Assembly: GCA_026984215.1 (NCBI GenBank)
Contig: JALSSO010000069.1
Coordinates: 1-59,981 of the forward strand
Direction: 5' to 3'
Source: Gammaproteobacteria bacterium
GTDB taxonomy: Bacteria > Pseudomonadota > Gammaproteobacteria > JAJDOJ01
Length of the DNA stretch: 59,981 bases
Under the pieces are notes generated by a model. That model worked only from the letters and a program-made list of their open reading frames with translations. It ran no database searches and was not told the DNA's origin. Numbering within the stretch: position 1 is the stretch's first letter; every line of letters starts with the position of its first letter. Shown one piece after another: positions 19,017 to 29,000 of the stretch. The position numbers were made by a program, and so were the translations under genes.

Positions 19017-20180
19017 GTGTTCAAGATACGCACACTGAACAACATTTCTGTCAAGGGGTTGGAGCGCCTTCCGCGCGACCGTTATGAAGTGGCCTCCGAG
19101 ATCTCGCGGCCCGATGCCATTCTCGTGCGCTCGGCGGACATGCACCAGATGGACATCCCGGACAGCGTGGTGGCGGTGGGTCGCGCCGGCGCCGGAGTCA
19201 ACAACATCCCGGTGGAGTCGCTGACCCGACGGGGTGTGGCGGTGTTCAACGCCCCGGGGGCCAACGCCAACGCGGTCAAGGAGCTGGTCCTGGCCGGGAT
19301 GCTGCTGGCCGCTCGCAACCTCTGCCAGGCGTGGAAATACACCTGTGCGCTGGAGGGCGACGATGCCGAACTGGCCCGCCAAGTGGAGGCGGGCAAGAAA
19401 AAGTTCGTGGGATTCGAGCTCCCCGGACGCACCTTGGGCGTGGTGGGGCTGGGGGCCATCGGGGTCAAGGTGGCCAACATGGCCTTGCGACTGGGGATGA
19501 ACGTGGTGGGTTACGACCCGAGCATCACGGTGCAGCAGGCCTGGAAACTGTCCTCCGATGTGCAGCCGGCCGCCGGCATCGACGATCTGCTCGCCCAGGT
19601 GGATTTCGTGAGTTTCCACGTGCCGCTGATGGACTCCACACGCCATATGATCAACCGCGAGCGCCTGGCGCTGATGCGCGATGGGGTGGTGATCCTGAAC
19701 TTCGCCCGCGCCGGCATCGTGGACGATGCGGCCGTGCTGGAGGCGTTGGACTCCGGTAAGGTGTACGCCTATGTCTGTGATTTTCCGACCAATGCCAACC
19801 GGGCCCACCCGCGGGTGGTGACATTGCCGCACTTGGGGGCCTCCACCCGCGAGGCCGAGGAGAACTGTGCGGTGATGGTGGCCGACGAGATCCGCGACTA
19901 TCTCGAAAACGGCAACGTCCGCAACGCGGTCAACCTGCCGCCGGTGCGCCTGCCGCGCAAGGGAGCGGGGCGGCTGGCGGTGGTCAATGCCAACGTCCCC
20001 GACATGGTGGCGCAGATCTCCCACCACCTGGGGCAGGCGCACCTCAACATCGTGCACATGGTCAACGAGTCCAACGGCAACGTGGCCTACACCATGTTGG
20101 ACACCGAGGCGGCGATCCCCGATGAGGTGGTGGAACGGATCGCGGCCCTGGACGGCGTGCTGCGGGTGCGCCGGTTGTGA
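19017..20180 (+). CDS. serA: D-3-phosphoglycerate dehydrogenase
   Basis: First enzyme of serine synthesis, oxidising 3-phosphoglycerate with NAD. At 387 residues it is the short form with one C-terminal ACT domain (AVVNANVPDMVAQISHHLGQAHLNIVHM onward). The NAD-binding motif is GVVGLGAIG, with the catalytic region VGRAGAGVNNIPV, NFARAGIVDDAAV and LPHLGAST. The GTG at 19017 is chosen because the family begins directly with a short strand like FKIRTLNNIS; upstream in-frame codons overlap the Uma2 gene in another frame. The following pheA starts 20 bases later. Confidence 0.93.
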   Translation: MFKIRTLNNISVKGLERLPRDRYEVASEISRPDAILVRSADMHQMDIPDSVVAVGRAGAGVNNIPVESLTRRGVAVFNAPGANANAVKELVLAGMLLAARNLCQAWKYTCALEGDDAELARQVEAGKKKFVGFELPGRTLGVVGLGAIGVKVANMALRLGMNVVGYDPSITVQQAWKLSSDVQPAAGIDDLLAQVDFVSFHVPLMDSTRHMINRERLALMRDGVVILNFARAGIVDDAAVLEALDSGKVYAYVCDFPTNANRAHPRVVTLPHLGASTREAEENCAVMVADEIRDYLENGNVRNAVNLPPVRLPRKGAGRLAVVNANVPDMVAQISHHLGQAHLNIVHMVNESNGNVAYTMLDTEAAIPDEVVERIAALDGVLRVRRL

Positions 20181-20199
20181 CGAGCGGAGCGCGCGGCGG

Positions 20200-21297
20200 G
20201 TGAGTGCGGACTGCGACGCGAAGCCGTCCCTGGAGGCCATCCGGGCGCGGATCGACGCGCTGGACGCGCAGTTGCTCGCGCTCATCAGCGAGCGGGCCCG
20301 CTGCGCCCAGGCGGTGGCCCATGTGAAGCAGTCCAGCGAGCCGGACACGGTGTTCTACCGCCCCGAGCGGGAGGCTCAGATCCTGCGCCGGATCCTGGAC
20401 GAGAATCCGGGACCGCTGCCCGACGAGGAGGTGGCGCGCCTGTTTCGCGAGATCATGTCCGCCTGCCTGGCCCTGGAACGGCCGTTGTCCATCGCCTTCC
20501 TCGGCCCACCGGGCACCTTCACCGAGCAGGCGGCGCTCAAGCATTTCGGACACTCGGTGCGCACCGTTCCCTTGACGAGCATCGACGAGGTGTTCCGCGA
20601 AGTGGAGGCGGGCACGGCCCAGTATGGCGTGGTGCCCGTGGAGAATTCCACCGAAGGCGTGGTGACCCACACCCTGGACATGTTTCTGTCCTCACCGCTC
20701 AAGATCAGCGGTGAGGTGGAGCTGCGCATCCACCACCATCTGCTCACGCGGGAGCCGGCGCTGGAGGCCGTGCGGCGCGTGTACTCGCACCAGCAGTCGT
20801 TCGCCCAGTGCCGGGAGTGGCTGGACGGCAACCTGCCGCAGTCCGAACGGGTGAGCGTGGCCAGCAACGCCGAAGCGGCCCGGCGCGCGGCCGCGGAGCC
20901 GGGCACGGCGGCCATCGCCGGGGAGGCTGCGGCGGAGAAGTACGATCTGCCCGTCCTGCGCCGCAACATCGAGGATCATCCCAATAACACCACGCGCTTT
21001 CTCATCGTCGGGCGGCCCGTGGCGGCGCCCAGTGGCCAGGACAAGACCAGTCTCCTGGTCTCGGCCCCCAACCGGCCCGGATCCCTGTACCGCCTGCTGG
21101 AGCCCCTGGCCCGCCATGGGGTGAGCATGACGCGCATCGAGTCCCGCCCCTCGCAGTGTGTCAACTGGGAGTACGTCTTTTTCCTCGACGTGGAGGGCCA
21201 CCAGGACGACCCCCCGGTGCGCGCCGCCTTGCGGGCGCTCGAGACCGAGGCCGAACTGGTCAAGGTGTTGGGCAGCTATCCCAAGGCGGTCTTATGA
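20200..21297 (+). CDS. pheA: Bifunctional chorismate mutase/prephenate dehydratase (P-protein)
   Basis: Makes phenylpyruvate from chorismate via prephenate, 365 residues, the size of Pseudomonas PheA. An AroQ-type chorismate mutase occupies residues ~1-90 (IRARIDALDAQLLALISERARCAQAVAHVK). The prephenate dehydratase domain has AFLGPPGTFTEQAALKHFG, VPVENSTEGVVTHTLD and the NTTRFLIVG end. The ACT domain follows (SLLVSAPNRPGSLYRLLEPL, with the ESRPS phenylalanine-site motif), implying feedback inhibition. It starts at GTG 20200 with GGAG 10 bases upstream. The stop overlaps hisC (ATGA). Confidence 0.95.
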   Translation: MSADCDAKPSLEAIRARIDALDAQLLALISERARCAQAVAHVKQSSEPDTVFYRPEREAQILRRILDENPGPLPDEEVARLFREIMSACLALERPLSIAFLGPPGTFTEQAALKHFGHSVRTVPLTSIDEVFREVEAGTAQYGVVPVENSTEGVVTHTLDMFLSSPLKISGEVELRIHHHLLTREPALEAVRRVYSHQQSFAQCREWLDGNLPQSERVSVASNAEAARRAAAEPGTAAIAGEAAAEKYDLPVLRRNIEDHPNNTTRFLIVGRPVAAPSGQDKTSLLVSAPNRPGSLYRLLEPLARHGVSMTRIESRPSQCVNWEYVFFLDVEGHQDDPPVRAALRALETEAELVKVLGSYPKAVL

Positions 21298-22412
21298 ACT
21301 TCACCGCCCTGGCCACCGAGGGTGTGCGCGGTTTGACACCCTACGAACCCGGCAAGCCCATCGAGGAACTGGAGCGCGAGTTGGGCATCACCGACTCGGT
21401 CAAGCTCGCCTCCAACGAGAATCCGCTGGGCCCCTCGCCCGCGGCCCTGGAAGCCGCCCGCCGGGCGGCCGCCCACGTGGCCCGGTACCCGGATGGGCAC
21501 GGGTTCGCGCTGAAGCAGGCCCTGTCCGCGCGTCTGGGGGTCGCGCCCGAGTGCATCACCCTGGGCAATGGTTCGAACGACGTGCTGGACCTGGTGGCGC
21601 GTGCCTTCCTGGGTCCGGGACGCTCAGCGGTGTTCTCGGAACACGCCTTCGCCGTCTATCCCATCGCCACCCAGGCCGTGGGCGCGCGGGCGCGCGTGGC
21701 GCCGGCGCTGCCGGCCGATCACCACTCGCAGCCCCATGGCCACGATCTGGAGGCCCTGTACGCCGCGGTGGCCGAAGACACCCGCGTGGTGTTCATCGCC
21801 AATCCCAACAACCCCACGGGCACCTGGGTGGACCGGGCGGGTCTGCGGGCGTTCCTGGAGCGCCTGTCCCCCGAGGTGCTCTGCGTGGTGGACGAGGCCT
21901 ACGCCGAGTACGTGGAGGAACCGGATTACCCCGATGCCGCCCGCTGGCTTACGGACTTTCCCAACCTGATCGTGACCCGGACGTTCTCCAAGATCCACGG
22001 GCTGGCGGGGCTGCGCGTGGGCTATGGGCTGTCGCACCCGGAAGTGGCGGGGCTGCTCAACCGGGTGCGGCAGCCGTTCAACGTCAATGGACCGGCCCAG
22101 GCCGCCGCCTTGGCGGCGCTGGGCGATGAGGCGCACGTACGGCGCAGCCGGGCGCTGAATCGCAGGGGTTTGGAACAGCTCCAGGCGGCAGTGCGGGGGT
22201 TGGGGCTGCGGTGGATCCCCTCGGTGGGCAACTTTCTCACCGTGGATCTGGGGCGTCCGGCCGGCCCGGTCTACGAGGCCCTGTTGCGCCGGGGTGTCAT
22301 CGTGCGGCCCGTGGCCAACTACGGGTTTCCGAACCATCTGCGCGTGACGGTGGGCACCGAGGCGCAAAACGCCCGCTTCCTGGAGGCCCTGACCGAGGTG
22401 GTCGCCCAATGA
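21294..22412 (+). CDS. hisC: Histidinol-phosphate/aromatic aminotransferase HisC
   Basis: PLP aminotransferase of the HisC family, 372 residues. Features are VKLASNENPLGPSP, RYPDGHG, ANPNNPTGTW, VVDEAYAEY, and the PLP lysine in TFSKIHGLAGLRVGYG. Its position between pheA and tyrA, overlapping both (ATGA at each end), suggests it works mainly on aromatic keto acids, as with hisC2 of Pseudomonas, rather than in histidine synthesis. That substrate assignment is by context only. Confidence 0.93.
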   Translation: MNFTALATEGVRGLTPYEPGKPIEELERELGITDSVKLASNENPLGPSPAALEAARRAAAHVARYPDGHGFALKQALSARLGVAPECITLGNGSNDVLDLVARAFLGPGRSAVFSEHAFAVYPIATQAVGARARVAPALPADHHSQPHGHDLEALYAAVAEDTRVVFIANPNNPTGTWVDRAGLRAFLERLSPEVLCVVDEAYAEYVEEPDYPDAARWLTDFPNLIVTRTFSKIHGLAGLRVGYGLSHPEVAGLLNRVRQPFNVNGPAQAAALAALGDEAHVRRSRALNRRGLEQLQAAVRGLGLRWIPSVGNFLTVDLGRPAGPVYEALLRRGVIVRPVANYGFPNHLRVTVGTEAQNARFLEALTEVVAQ

Positions 22413-23266
22413 TCGGGCGGTTGGCCATACTGGGCGTGGGACTCATCGGCGGTTCCCTGGCCCTGGCCCTGCGCCGGGCGCACCACGTGGGCGAGGTGGT
22501 GGGGGCGGGGCGGCGCGAGGACAACCTGCGCCGGGCCGTGGAGCTGGGTGTCGTCGACCGCTACAGCCTGGATCCGGCAGAAGCCGTGGCCGGGGCCGAC
22601 GTGGTGGTGCTGGCCGTGCCGCTGGGGGCCATGGAGGCCCTGTGCCGCCGCATCGCTCCCGTGCTGGGGCCGGCGACCATTCTGACCGACGTGGGCAGCG
22701 CCAAGGGGGCCGTGGTTCAGGCCGTGCGGGCGGCCTTCGGGCGCTTGCCCGAAGGTTTCGTCCCCGGGCATCCCATCGCCGGAACCGAGCAAAGCGGCGT
22801 GGAGGCGGCCTTCGCCGATCTCTTCTACCACCGGCGTGTGATCCTCACGCCGCTGGCGGAGACGGGGCTGCGGGCCCTGGGCGAGGTGCGCGAGATGTGG
22901 GAGGCCACCGGCGCCATCGTCGAGGAAATGGCCGTGGACCACCACGACCACGTGTTGGCCGCCACCAGCCACCTGCCGCACATGCTCGCCTTCGCCCTGG
23001 TGGACAGCCTGGCCCGGCTGGAGGACAAACACGAGGTGTTTCGATACGCGGCCGGTGGCTTCCGGGATTTCACCCGCATCGCCTCCTCCGATCCGGTCAT
23101 GTGGCGGGACATCTGCCTGGCCAACCGTGAAGCGCTGCTGGAGATGATGGGGCGCTTTCGCGGCGACCTGGACCGGCTGGCCGAAGCGGTGGACAGCGGC
23201 GACGGCGACACGCTCCTGGAGATCTTCCGGCGGGCCAAGGCGGCCCGGGATGCGTTCGCCGGGTGA
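22409..23266 (+). CDS. tyrA: Prephenate/arogenate dehydrogenase
   Basis: Oxidative decarboxylation in tyrosine synthesis, 285 residues, with no fused mutase. The NAD(P) motif is ILGVGLIGGSLALALR. Family blocks are VVLAVPLGAME, ILTDVGSAKG, FVPGHPIAGTEQSGVEAA, DHHDHVLAATSHLPHMLA and the ASSDPVMWRDICLANRE near the end. The ATG overlaps the hisC stop. In pseudomonads aroA, cmk and rpsA follow tyrA; here a SIMPL-domain gene follows instead. Confidence 0.95.
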   Translation: MIGRLAILGVGLIGGSLALALRRAHHVGEVVGAGRREDNLRRAVELGVVDRYSLDPAEAVAGADVVVLAVPLGAMEALCRRIAPVLGPATILTDVGSAKGAVVQAVRAAFGRLPEGFVPGHPIAGTEQSGVEAAFADLFYHRRVILTPLAETGLRALGEVREMWEATGAIVEEMAVDHHDHVLAATSHLPHMLAFALVDSLARLEDKHEVFRYAAGGFRDFTRIASSDPVMWRDICLANREALLEMMGRFRGDLDRLAEAVDSGDGDTLLEIFRRAKAARDAFAG

Positions 23267-23300
23267 GCGGCTGCGCGCCGAGCGGGAGGGGGTGAACGCG

Positions 23301-24011
23301 GTGGGCAGAGGCGGGGCCGCGGTGCTCGGCGCATTTCTGATGTCGGGATTGCTCGGGCTGGGCTTTCTGCTCGGCGAAGCGGCCGTGCGGGTCAAGGAAT
23401 ACGAGCGCACCGTGGTGGTCAAGGGCCTTTCGGAACGGGAGTATCCGGCCGACGTGGTGATCTGGCCGATCCGCTTCTCGGTGGCGGGCAACGCGCTGGC
23501 GGCGCTCTACGACACCCTCGACAAAGACACCGAAAGGGTTCTCGGTTTTCTGAAAAGACAGGGAATATCCGATGAGGAAATCACGGTAGCGCCCCCCGTC
23601 GTCACCGACCAGTGGGCCGGGCGCCACGCGGTCGGGCAACGGCCCGAGTTCCGCTATGCCGCCGTGCAGACGGTGACGGTGTACTCCCATCGGGTGGCAG
23701 CGGTGCGTAAGCTCATGGGCCGCCTGTCGGCCTTGGGCCGCCAGGGCATCGCGTTGACGGGCGGCCGTTATGGGGACGATGTGGAGTACCTGTTCACCCG
23801 TCTCAATCAAGTGAAACCCGGCATGATCGAGGAGGCCACCCGCAAGGCGCGCGAGGTGGCGGAGAAGTTCGCCGCCGACTCGCACAGTCGGCTGGGCAAG
23901 ATCAAACACGCCCGCCAAGGACGATTTTCAATCACTTCGCGCGACCGGAACAACCCGCATATCAAGCGGGTGCGCGTGGTTTCCACCATCGAATATTATC
24001 TCGCGGACTGA
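23301..24011 (+). CDS. SIMPL-domain (DUF541) envelope protein
   Basis: About 236 residues with an N-terminal signal anchor (VLGAFLMSGLLGLGFLLG) and a SIMPL/DUF541 domain, a periplasmic/outer-membrane-associated fold of unclear function (YERTVVVKGLSEREYPADVVIWPI, then RYAAVQTVTVYSHRVAAV, VSTIEYYL at the end). GTG 23301 is favoured because GGGAGGGGG lies 8 bases upstream; ATG 23250 (overlapping tyrA) and GTG 23292 are alternatives. Codons at about 23520-23590 are AT-richer than the rest, with AGA and ATA. It is probably the last gene of the aromatic operon. Confidence 0.8.
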   Translation: MGRGGAAVLGAFLMSGLLGLGFLLGEAAVRVKEYERTVVVKGLSEREYPADVVIWPIRFSVAGNALAALYDTLDKDTERVLGFLKRQGISDEEITVAPPVVTDQWAGRHAVGQRPEFRYAAVQTVTVYSHRVAAVRKLMGRLSALGRQGIALTGGRYGDDVEYLFTRLNQVKPGMIEEATRKAREVAEKFAADSHSRLGKIKHARQGRFSITSRDRNNPHIKRVRVVSTIEYYLAD

Positions 24012-24138
24012 ACGGGGCCGATCCGACCGGGCCGTCTCTGGGCGTCGGCCGCGCCCTGGATGCGCGCCCGCCGGCCCGGGATCCCCGATTCGGGTCGGCG
24101 ACCCGCTCCGGCGCCGATCACACCCCGGGGTCGATCAC

Positions 24139-25887
24139 TCAGGGCAACGGGCGCAGCGTGGTGCGCATCACGTCCACCACGTAGTGGTAGGCGATCTCCA
24201 GATCGGGCTGCGGGTCGTCGGGATGGCGCAGCACGTTGGATCGGGAGATCAGGAAGTACAGGTCCACGCCCAATCCATCCGCGCTGCGCCGCGTGTAACG
24301 GTCGATGAGCAGCGGGGCGTAACCCGACACCGTGCCCCAGGCGATGCCGGACTGCTTGCAGTGCGGCTCGTTGGCCATGAGGCCGCTCGTGGGGGCGGCC
24401 GCCACCGGTAGGGGACGGAACCTGTGCTCGGCCGGTGGCCGTCCATCGAATCCCGACTCCGGCACCTTGAGGTTCCAGATCCAGGGACGCAGTGGGTCAC
24501 CCGTGATCAGCACCGTGCCGAGATCGGCATCGAACGGCCCGTCCGGTCCCACCCCTTGATAGGCGGGCGAGAGCAGCATCACCAGGCGGTCGATCCGCCG
24601 TCCATCGACCAGGGTCTCATCCACGTGGATCACACTGGTATAACCGATCCCCGCCGAGGTGGGCGCGGTGCCGCAGGCCTGCTCGAAGCGCGCGTAGGCG
24701 CTCAGGTCGTCGACCCGCACCACGGGCACCGCATCCTGCTCCGATTGGGACCAGCAGGCCGTGTGGCCGTCGATCCGGCGGTCGGTACCGGCGAAATACC
24801 ACGCCGTGAGGCGACGATTGGGATCGGCGGCCGCCGCCTGAAGTTCCGAACGGGAGAAGAAGGCCAGATACACGTTGTTGCCCGGGTATTTCCACAGACC
24901 GGAGCCGAACAGGAGGATGCCGCGGGTATCGCCCCCCTTGGGCAGCGGCAGCAGGCAGGGTCCGGATCGTTGCGGATCCTGGTAGTCGGAGGCGTCCACC
25001 GATACGCCAAAGCCGTGGATGAAGCGGGCCGAACGGCCCCGTTCCGAGAAAGGCCGGCCCCCATTGAGCACCGTCCAGTGGAGCCCCTGGTCACGGCTCG
25101 CCGCCAGGTAGGAGAGCCCGTTGTCCGGCTCGTCGTCCTTCTGCACCGCGGCAAGCATGAACACCGTGCCGTCAACCACCCAGGCGCCGGTCGGCGTGGT
25201 ATTGGGCAGCACCTGGACGCAGGCCGGAGGGATCTGCGCGGGGAGTTTGATTTCCGTGCCGTGCACCCCGGCAAGGTAGACGGGGCGGAAGCCGTCGGCG
25301 CGCACCCCGGGGTCGGCGCACACGGGCATGGGGTCGCCGGGCTCCACGTTGCGGTAGACGTGGTCCAGGTGCACGCCATCGCTCGGATCCGCGTCCGTCG
25401 TGCGGCCGATGGCGTCCCCCTCGAAGGGGCCGGCGGGACCGAGGATCCCCCCCGCGGCCGCCGGCTGGAGCTTGCGCACCTTGTGCGTCTGCTCCAGCCA
25501 GTCCAGATCGAGCTGGTCGGTGTCGCCGAACAGGAACAGGGTGAGGTCTGCACCGCCCGCACCTGCGTTGGGAAGGGTGACGGGCAGACCCAGGTCGGTG
25601 CCCCACAGGATGTCGCCCCCGGCCTGCTCGGAGCGGATATAGGCCAGGAAGCTCATCTGCGGACGTTCCTCGCCGTAGCCCAGCAGGGTGTTGACCGGGA
25701 CCGTGTCCGTCACCCGGAAGGGCTCGCCGGCCTCGGGGGGGGTGGACCCGCCCCCGCCGCCCCCCTCCGAGCCGCCTCCACAGCCGGCCAGCGCGGCGGC
25801 CAGGATCCAGGGGACGAACCAGCCGCCCGGGTGCCGAGTGCCACGTTGCGCCGCAGTGGCGGCGTACTTGGGGGGGGAGTCTGGCAT
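24139..25887 (-). CDS. Secreted lipoprotein of unknown function
   Basis: 582-residue lipoprotein. The signal peptide WFVPWILAAALAGC ends in the lipobox LAGC, followed by a Gly/Ser tether (GGGSEGGGGGGS). The body resembles secreted beta-propeller or sialidase-like proteins, with sequences such as LSYLAASRDQGLHWTVLNGG and ILLFGSGLWKYPGNNVYLAFFSR, but I cannot name a family or active site. ATG 25887 is chosen for GAGG 8 bases upstream; in-frame starts at 25908 and 25929 are possible. It is divergent from the second large lipoprotein at 26080, which has the same lipobox and tether (CGGGSEG), so they probably form a functional pair. Confidence 0.7.
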   Translation of the reverse strand: MPDSPPKYAATAAQRGTRHPGGWFVPWILAAALAGCGGGSEGGGGGGSTPPEAGEPFRVTDTVPVNTLLGYGEERPQMSFLAYIRSEQAGGDILWGTDLGLPVTLPNAGAGGADLTLFLFGDTDQLDLDWLEQTHKVRKLQPAAAGGILGPAGPFEGDAIGRTTDADPSDGVHLDHVYRNVEPGDPMPVCADPGVRADGFRPVYLAGVHGTEIKLPAQIPPACVQVLPNTTPTGAWVVDGTVFMLAAVQKDDEPDNGLSYLAASRDQGLHWTVLNGGRPFSERGRSARFIHGFGVSVDASDYQDPQRSGPCLLPLPKGGDTRGILLFGSGLWKYPGNNVYLAFFSRSELQAAAADPNRRLTAWYFAGTDRRIDGHTACWSQSEQDAVPVVRVDDLSAYARFEQACGTAPTSAGIGYTSVIHVDETLVDGRRIDRLVMLLSPAYQGVGPDGPFDADLGTVLITGDPLRPWIWNLKVPESGFDGRPPAEHRFRPLPVAAAPTSGLMANEPHCKQSGIAWGTVSGYAPLLIDRYTRRSADGLGVDLYFLISRSNVLRHPDDPQPDLEIAYHYVVDVMRTTLRPLP

Positions 25888-26079
25888 GTGGAAGTCCTCA
25901 TTGGACATGCTGGGACGCGAACGTAACACCCCAGACCACCCAGAGCATCCGGAAATGGACGGATGGGCCCCGGTTTGTGGATGGACGTCCCGAACGGTGG
26001 CGCGAACGGCATTGGAAGCGGCCGTGGAACTGGCCTAGGCTTCATCGAGTGACCCATTTCCATGGGAGGGAACCGCGCC
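25888..26079. promoter_or_regulatory. Divergent promoter region between two lipoprotein genes
   Basis: This 192-base gap must carry promoters for both the 24139-25887 (minus) and 26080-29181 (plus) lipoproteins. The plus-strand ribosome site GGGAGGGAA is at about 26064-26072, and the minus-strand GAGG is near 25898. I see no clear palindromic operator or consensus -35/-10 pair. Confidence 0.4.
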
Positions 26080-29000
26080 ATGCGGCTTGTGGACTGGATG
26101 CGCAACCTGTTTCTGTGTGGGGGACTGGCCGTGCTTGCCGGCTGTGGAGGTGGCTCGGAGGGGTTGGGGCCGGACTCCGACGCCGCGCCGGAGCCGAACC
26201 CGCCCGCCGGCCAATCCCTGGAGTCGGCCGCCCTGCGCTTTTCGTGGCGGCAGGCCGGCATGCGGGAGCAGCCCGTGGCCGGCGCGGTGGATTTCGGCGC
26301 CTCCGGCGCGACCGCCGTGGTGGAGGCCGCCGCGCCGGCGACCGTGCCGCTGATCCTGCAGGCGGTGGACGCGCTGCGCGGACCGCGTTTGGACGGCGTT
26401 GCGCTGATGACGGCCATGCATACCGAATCCCTGCTCCACCTGGGCGGCCCAGTGGCCCGCTACCTCTACGGCGACGACTTCGATCCGCGCTGGCGGGGCC
26501 GCGTGCCGCGGTGGGTGGAGTATGAAGAGGCGTTGGGCCGTCCGGTGTATGCAGACCCCATGGATGCCGTGGATCCTGAGGCCCCCGACCGTCCCAAGGT
26601 GTTGCGCGACGCCGTGCTCGACGGCCTCACGGATTTGTTTTTCCAGCGCGACATCGAAAACCGCGTCCAGCTGGCCTGGGGCGGTGCCCTGGTTTACCGG
26701 TTCGAGGCCGGCAGACCCATCCGCGCCCTGCGCTTGCGCGGCCCCGATGCGGCACGGCGCACCACGTTCACGGCGGTGCCCGGGGGACGGATCCGACTCT
26801 CGGCCGATGGCGTGCGATGGACCACGGTATGGACGGCGCGCGCGGAGGGACAGGTCCAGCCGCAGGTGGTCCTGCCTCCCGAGCTGGCCGGCGGTTCCAC
26901 CCTTTATCTCAGCTTCGAGACGCCGCCCGGGGAGCTGCAGTACTTCGACCACCTGTATGTGGCCCTGGACGTGGACGGCCGAGACTGGGCGCGGCTTGCG
27001 GCGTTTCCGGCGGGGCAACGGCGGATCCTGTTCACGGACGCGGCGGGTTCCACGCACCGGGCGCGACTGGCTTGGCGAGATGGGAATCTGCGCGTGCGCC
27101 AGGCCCCGACCCCGGTCGGGGTTCCGCCCATGGTATTGCACCTCGGGGACGTGACCCTGGCGCTGGGACGCTCGGCCACCGGTGTGCCGGGCGCGCCCAT
27201 CCGCCTGGAGGCTGCCGGGCGCAGGATCTGGCAGGCGGCCGCGGGCATCCCCTGGCAGCCGCCGGCCGCCTTCCGGCGGGTGGAAGGCCGGGCGCGGCCG
27301 TTCCACGAGCCTTGGGCCGGCTACCGTGACGCCTATCTGGCGCAGCGGCGCTGGCGGAGGCTGTGGTCGCGGACCGAATCGGTGCTGTCGCTGGATTCGG
27401 CCCGGTACGCGGGCCGGCGCGACGAGGGGGATGCCACGGTCCTGCGCTGGACCTTCGAGGACGACGCGGGCCGTGCCGGCACCCTGGAGTGGGTGCTGGG
27501 GCGCGCCACGGTCGATGTGGCCGGACAGGCATTCGTCGGCATCGGCCTGCAGGTGCGCGCCTGGGGTCCCGCCCTGAACCAGGCCACGCACGTGCGCCTG
27601 GCGTTCCCCGTGGACGTGATGCCCGGCGACCGGTGGCTCGCCCAGGGTTTTCGCTGGCTCACGGAGGACGTGGCGGACCTGGAGGGCACGCGCGCGTATC
27701 CTCGGGCCGAATGGTTGAGCCGCCACCAGGGCTTCGTGTTCCACACCGGTGCGGGACGGACCCTGCTGGCGTATTTCGACCGGCCCACGGCGGCCACCCT
27801 GGCGCTGCGCGAGGAACGGGCCCGGCACAGCGATGTCTTCGACATCCCCCTCGGGGCGGGTGGGGATGTGCGCACCACGGCCACCCTGTACTGGTTGGTG
27901 GCCCCGGTGGGCGCGACGGACCGGTGGGCCGCCGCCGATGCCTGGGGAGCCGTGCGCGAATGGCTGGCCGCCGAGTACGCCCGGCAGACGGGGATCGCGC
28001 GGTTGCGACCGGTGCCCACCGTGGTATGGATCCAGCCGGGCGAGGCCGAACTGGATGCGGATCTGCGCGCGCGGGCCGCCGATCCCGACTATCCGTCCGG
28101 GGAGCAAGGTTGGTTCGACCGTCTGGTCCGGACCCTGGTCCCCCGGGCACGGGACGCCGGCATCCGCAACCTCATCGTACAGCCACCCTGGGACAACGAT
28201 GCCGTGCATCCCGAGACACCCAACGCCTCGGGCCACGCCATCCACGAGCTCACGGTCGCCCCGCTGTTCGGCGGCGAGGCCGCGCTGGGGCGACTCGTGG
28301 AGGCGGCCCATCGCAACGACCTGTGGGTGACGCTGTGGTACCCGAGCGCCTTGTCCCTGTTTTCGCCCTTGATCCCGAAGCACACCGATTGGCTCTCCTG
28401 GCAGGCCATCGGGGTGCCGGACGACGGGGGTTGGGGTGACGTGGTGGGCATGGATCCCAGGGCGGGGTGGAATGCGTACGCCGTGGCGCGGTTACGGGCG
28501 CTCCATGCGCGCGTGCCCTTCGACGGCCTCTGGATCGACTCCTGGCCCTCCCTGAGCGTGATCGACTATGCCGATCCGCTTCCCCGGCCGGTGCTGCCGG
28601 CTTCCCTGGAGTTGTTGGCGGCCTTTTCGGACCTGCTCCTGCACGATCTCGGGATCGAGGGCACCGGCCTGCTTGGCCTTTCCCAGCTCTACGGCGACTA
28701 CGAGACGTCCGCCGGCCCGCCGCGGCCCAACGAGGAACAGCGTCGCCAGCACGCGGCGCTGGCCGGGCATGAATACATGCTGTTGGGCGGCAATGCGGGC
28801 ACCTATCTGGATCTGCCCATGTACCACCGCGCACTGGCCTCCGGCGGCATGATCAACGTGGCCAACCTCGACGAGGTGGAGGCGCTCTCGGCGCAGGACC
28901 GCGCCTGGTTGAGACGGGTGAACCTGGAACACCGACGGATCGTGGACCGGATGGACCACCGTCACCTGCTCGTGCAGGATGGGCGCTGGCGGGGTGTGGC

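Noticed and set aside
17304-23266. Attenuator or riboswitch control of the serine/aromatic operon
   Set aside because: The leader before serC is short and has no leader peptide rich in Phe or Tyr codons and no stem with a T run that I could find.
23520-23590. AT-rich patch with AGA and ATA codons inside the SIMPL gene
   Set aside because: The frame continues without break and the surrounding sequence fits the domain; short compositional dips like this are not enough to call a foreign insert.
26035-28383. 782-codon open frame antisense to the large lipoprotein gene
   Set aside because: GC-rich reverse-frame artefact; no start context, no known motifs, and the plus strand has a signal peptide and coherent structure.
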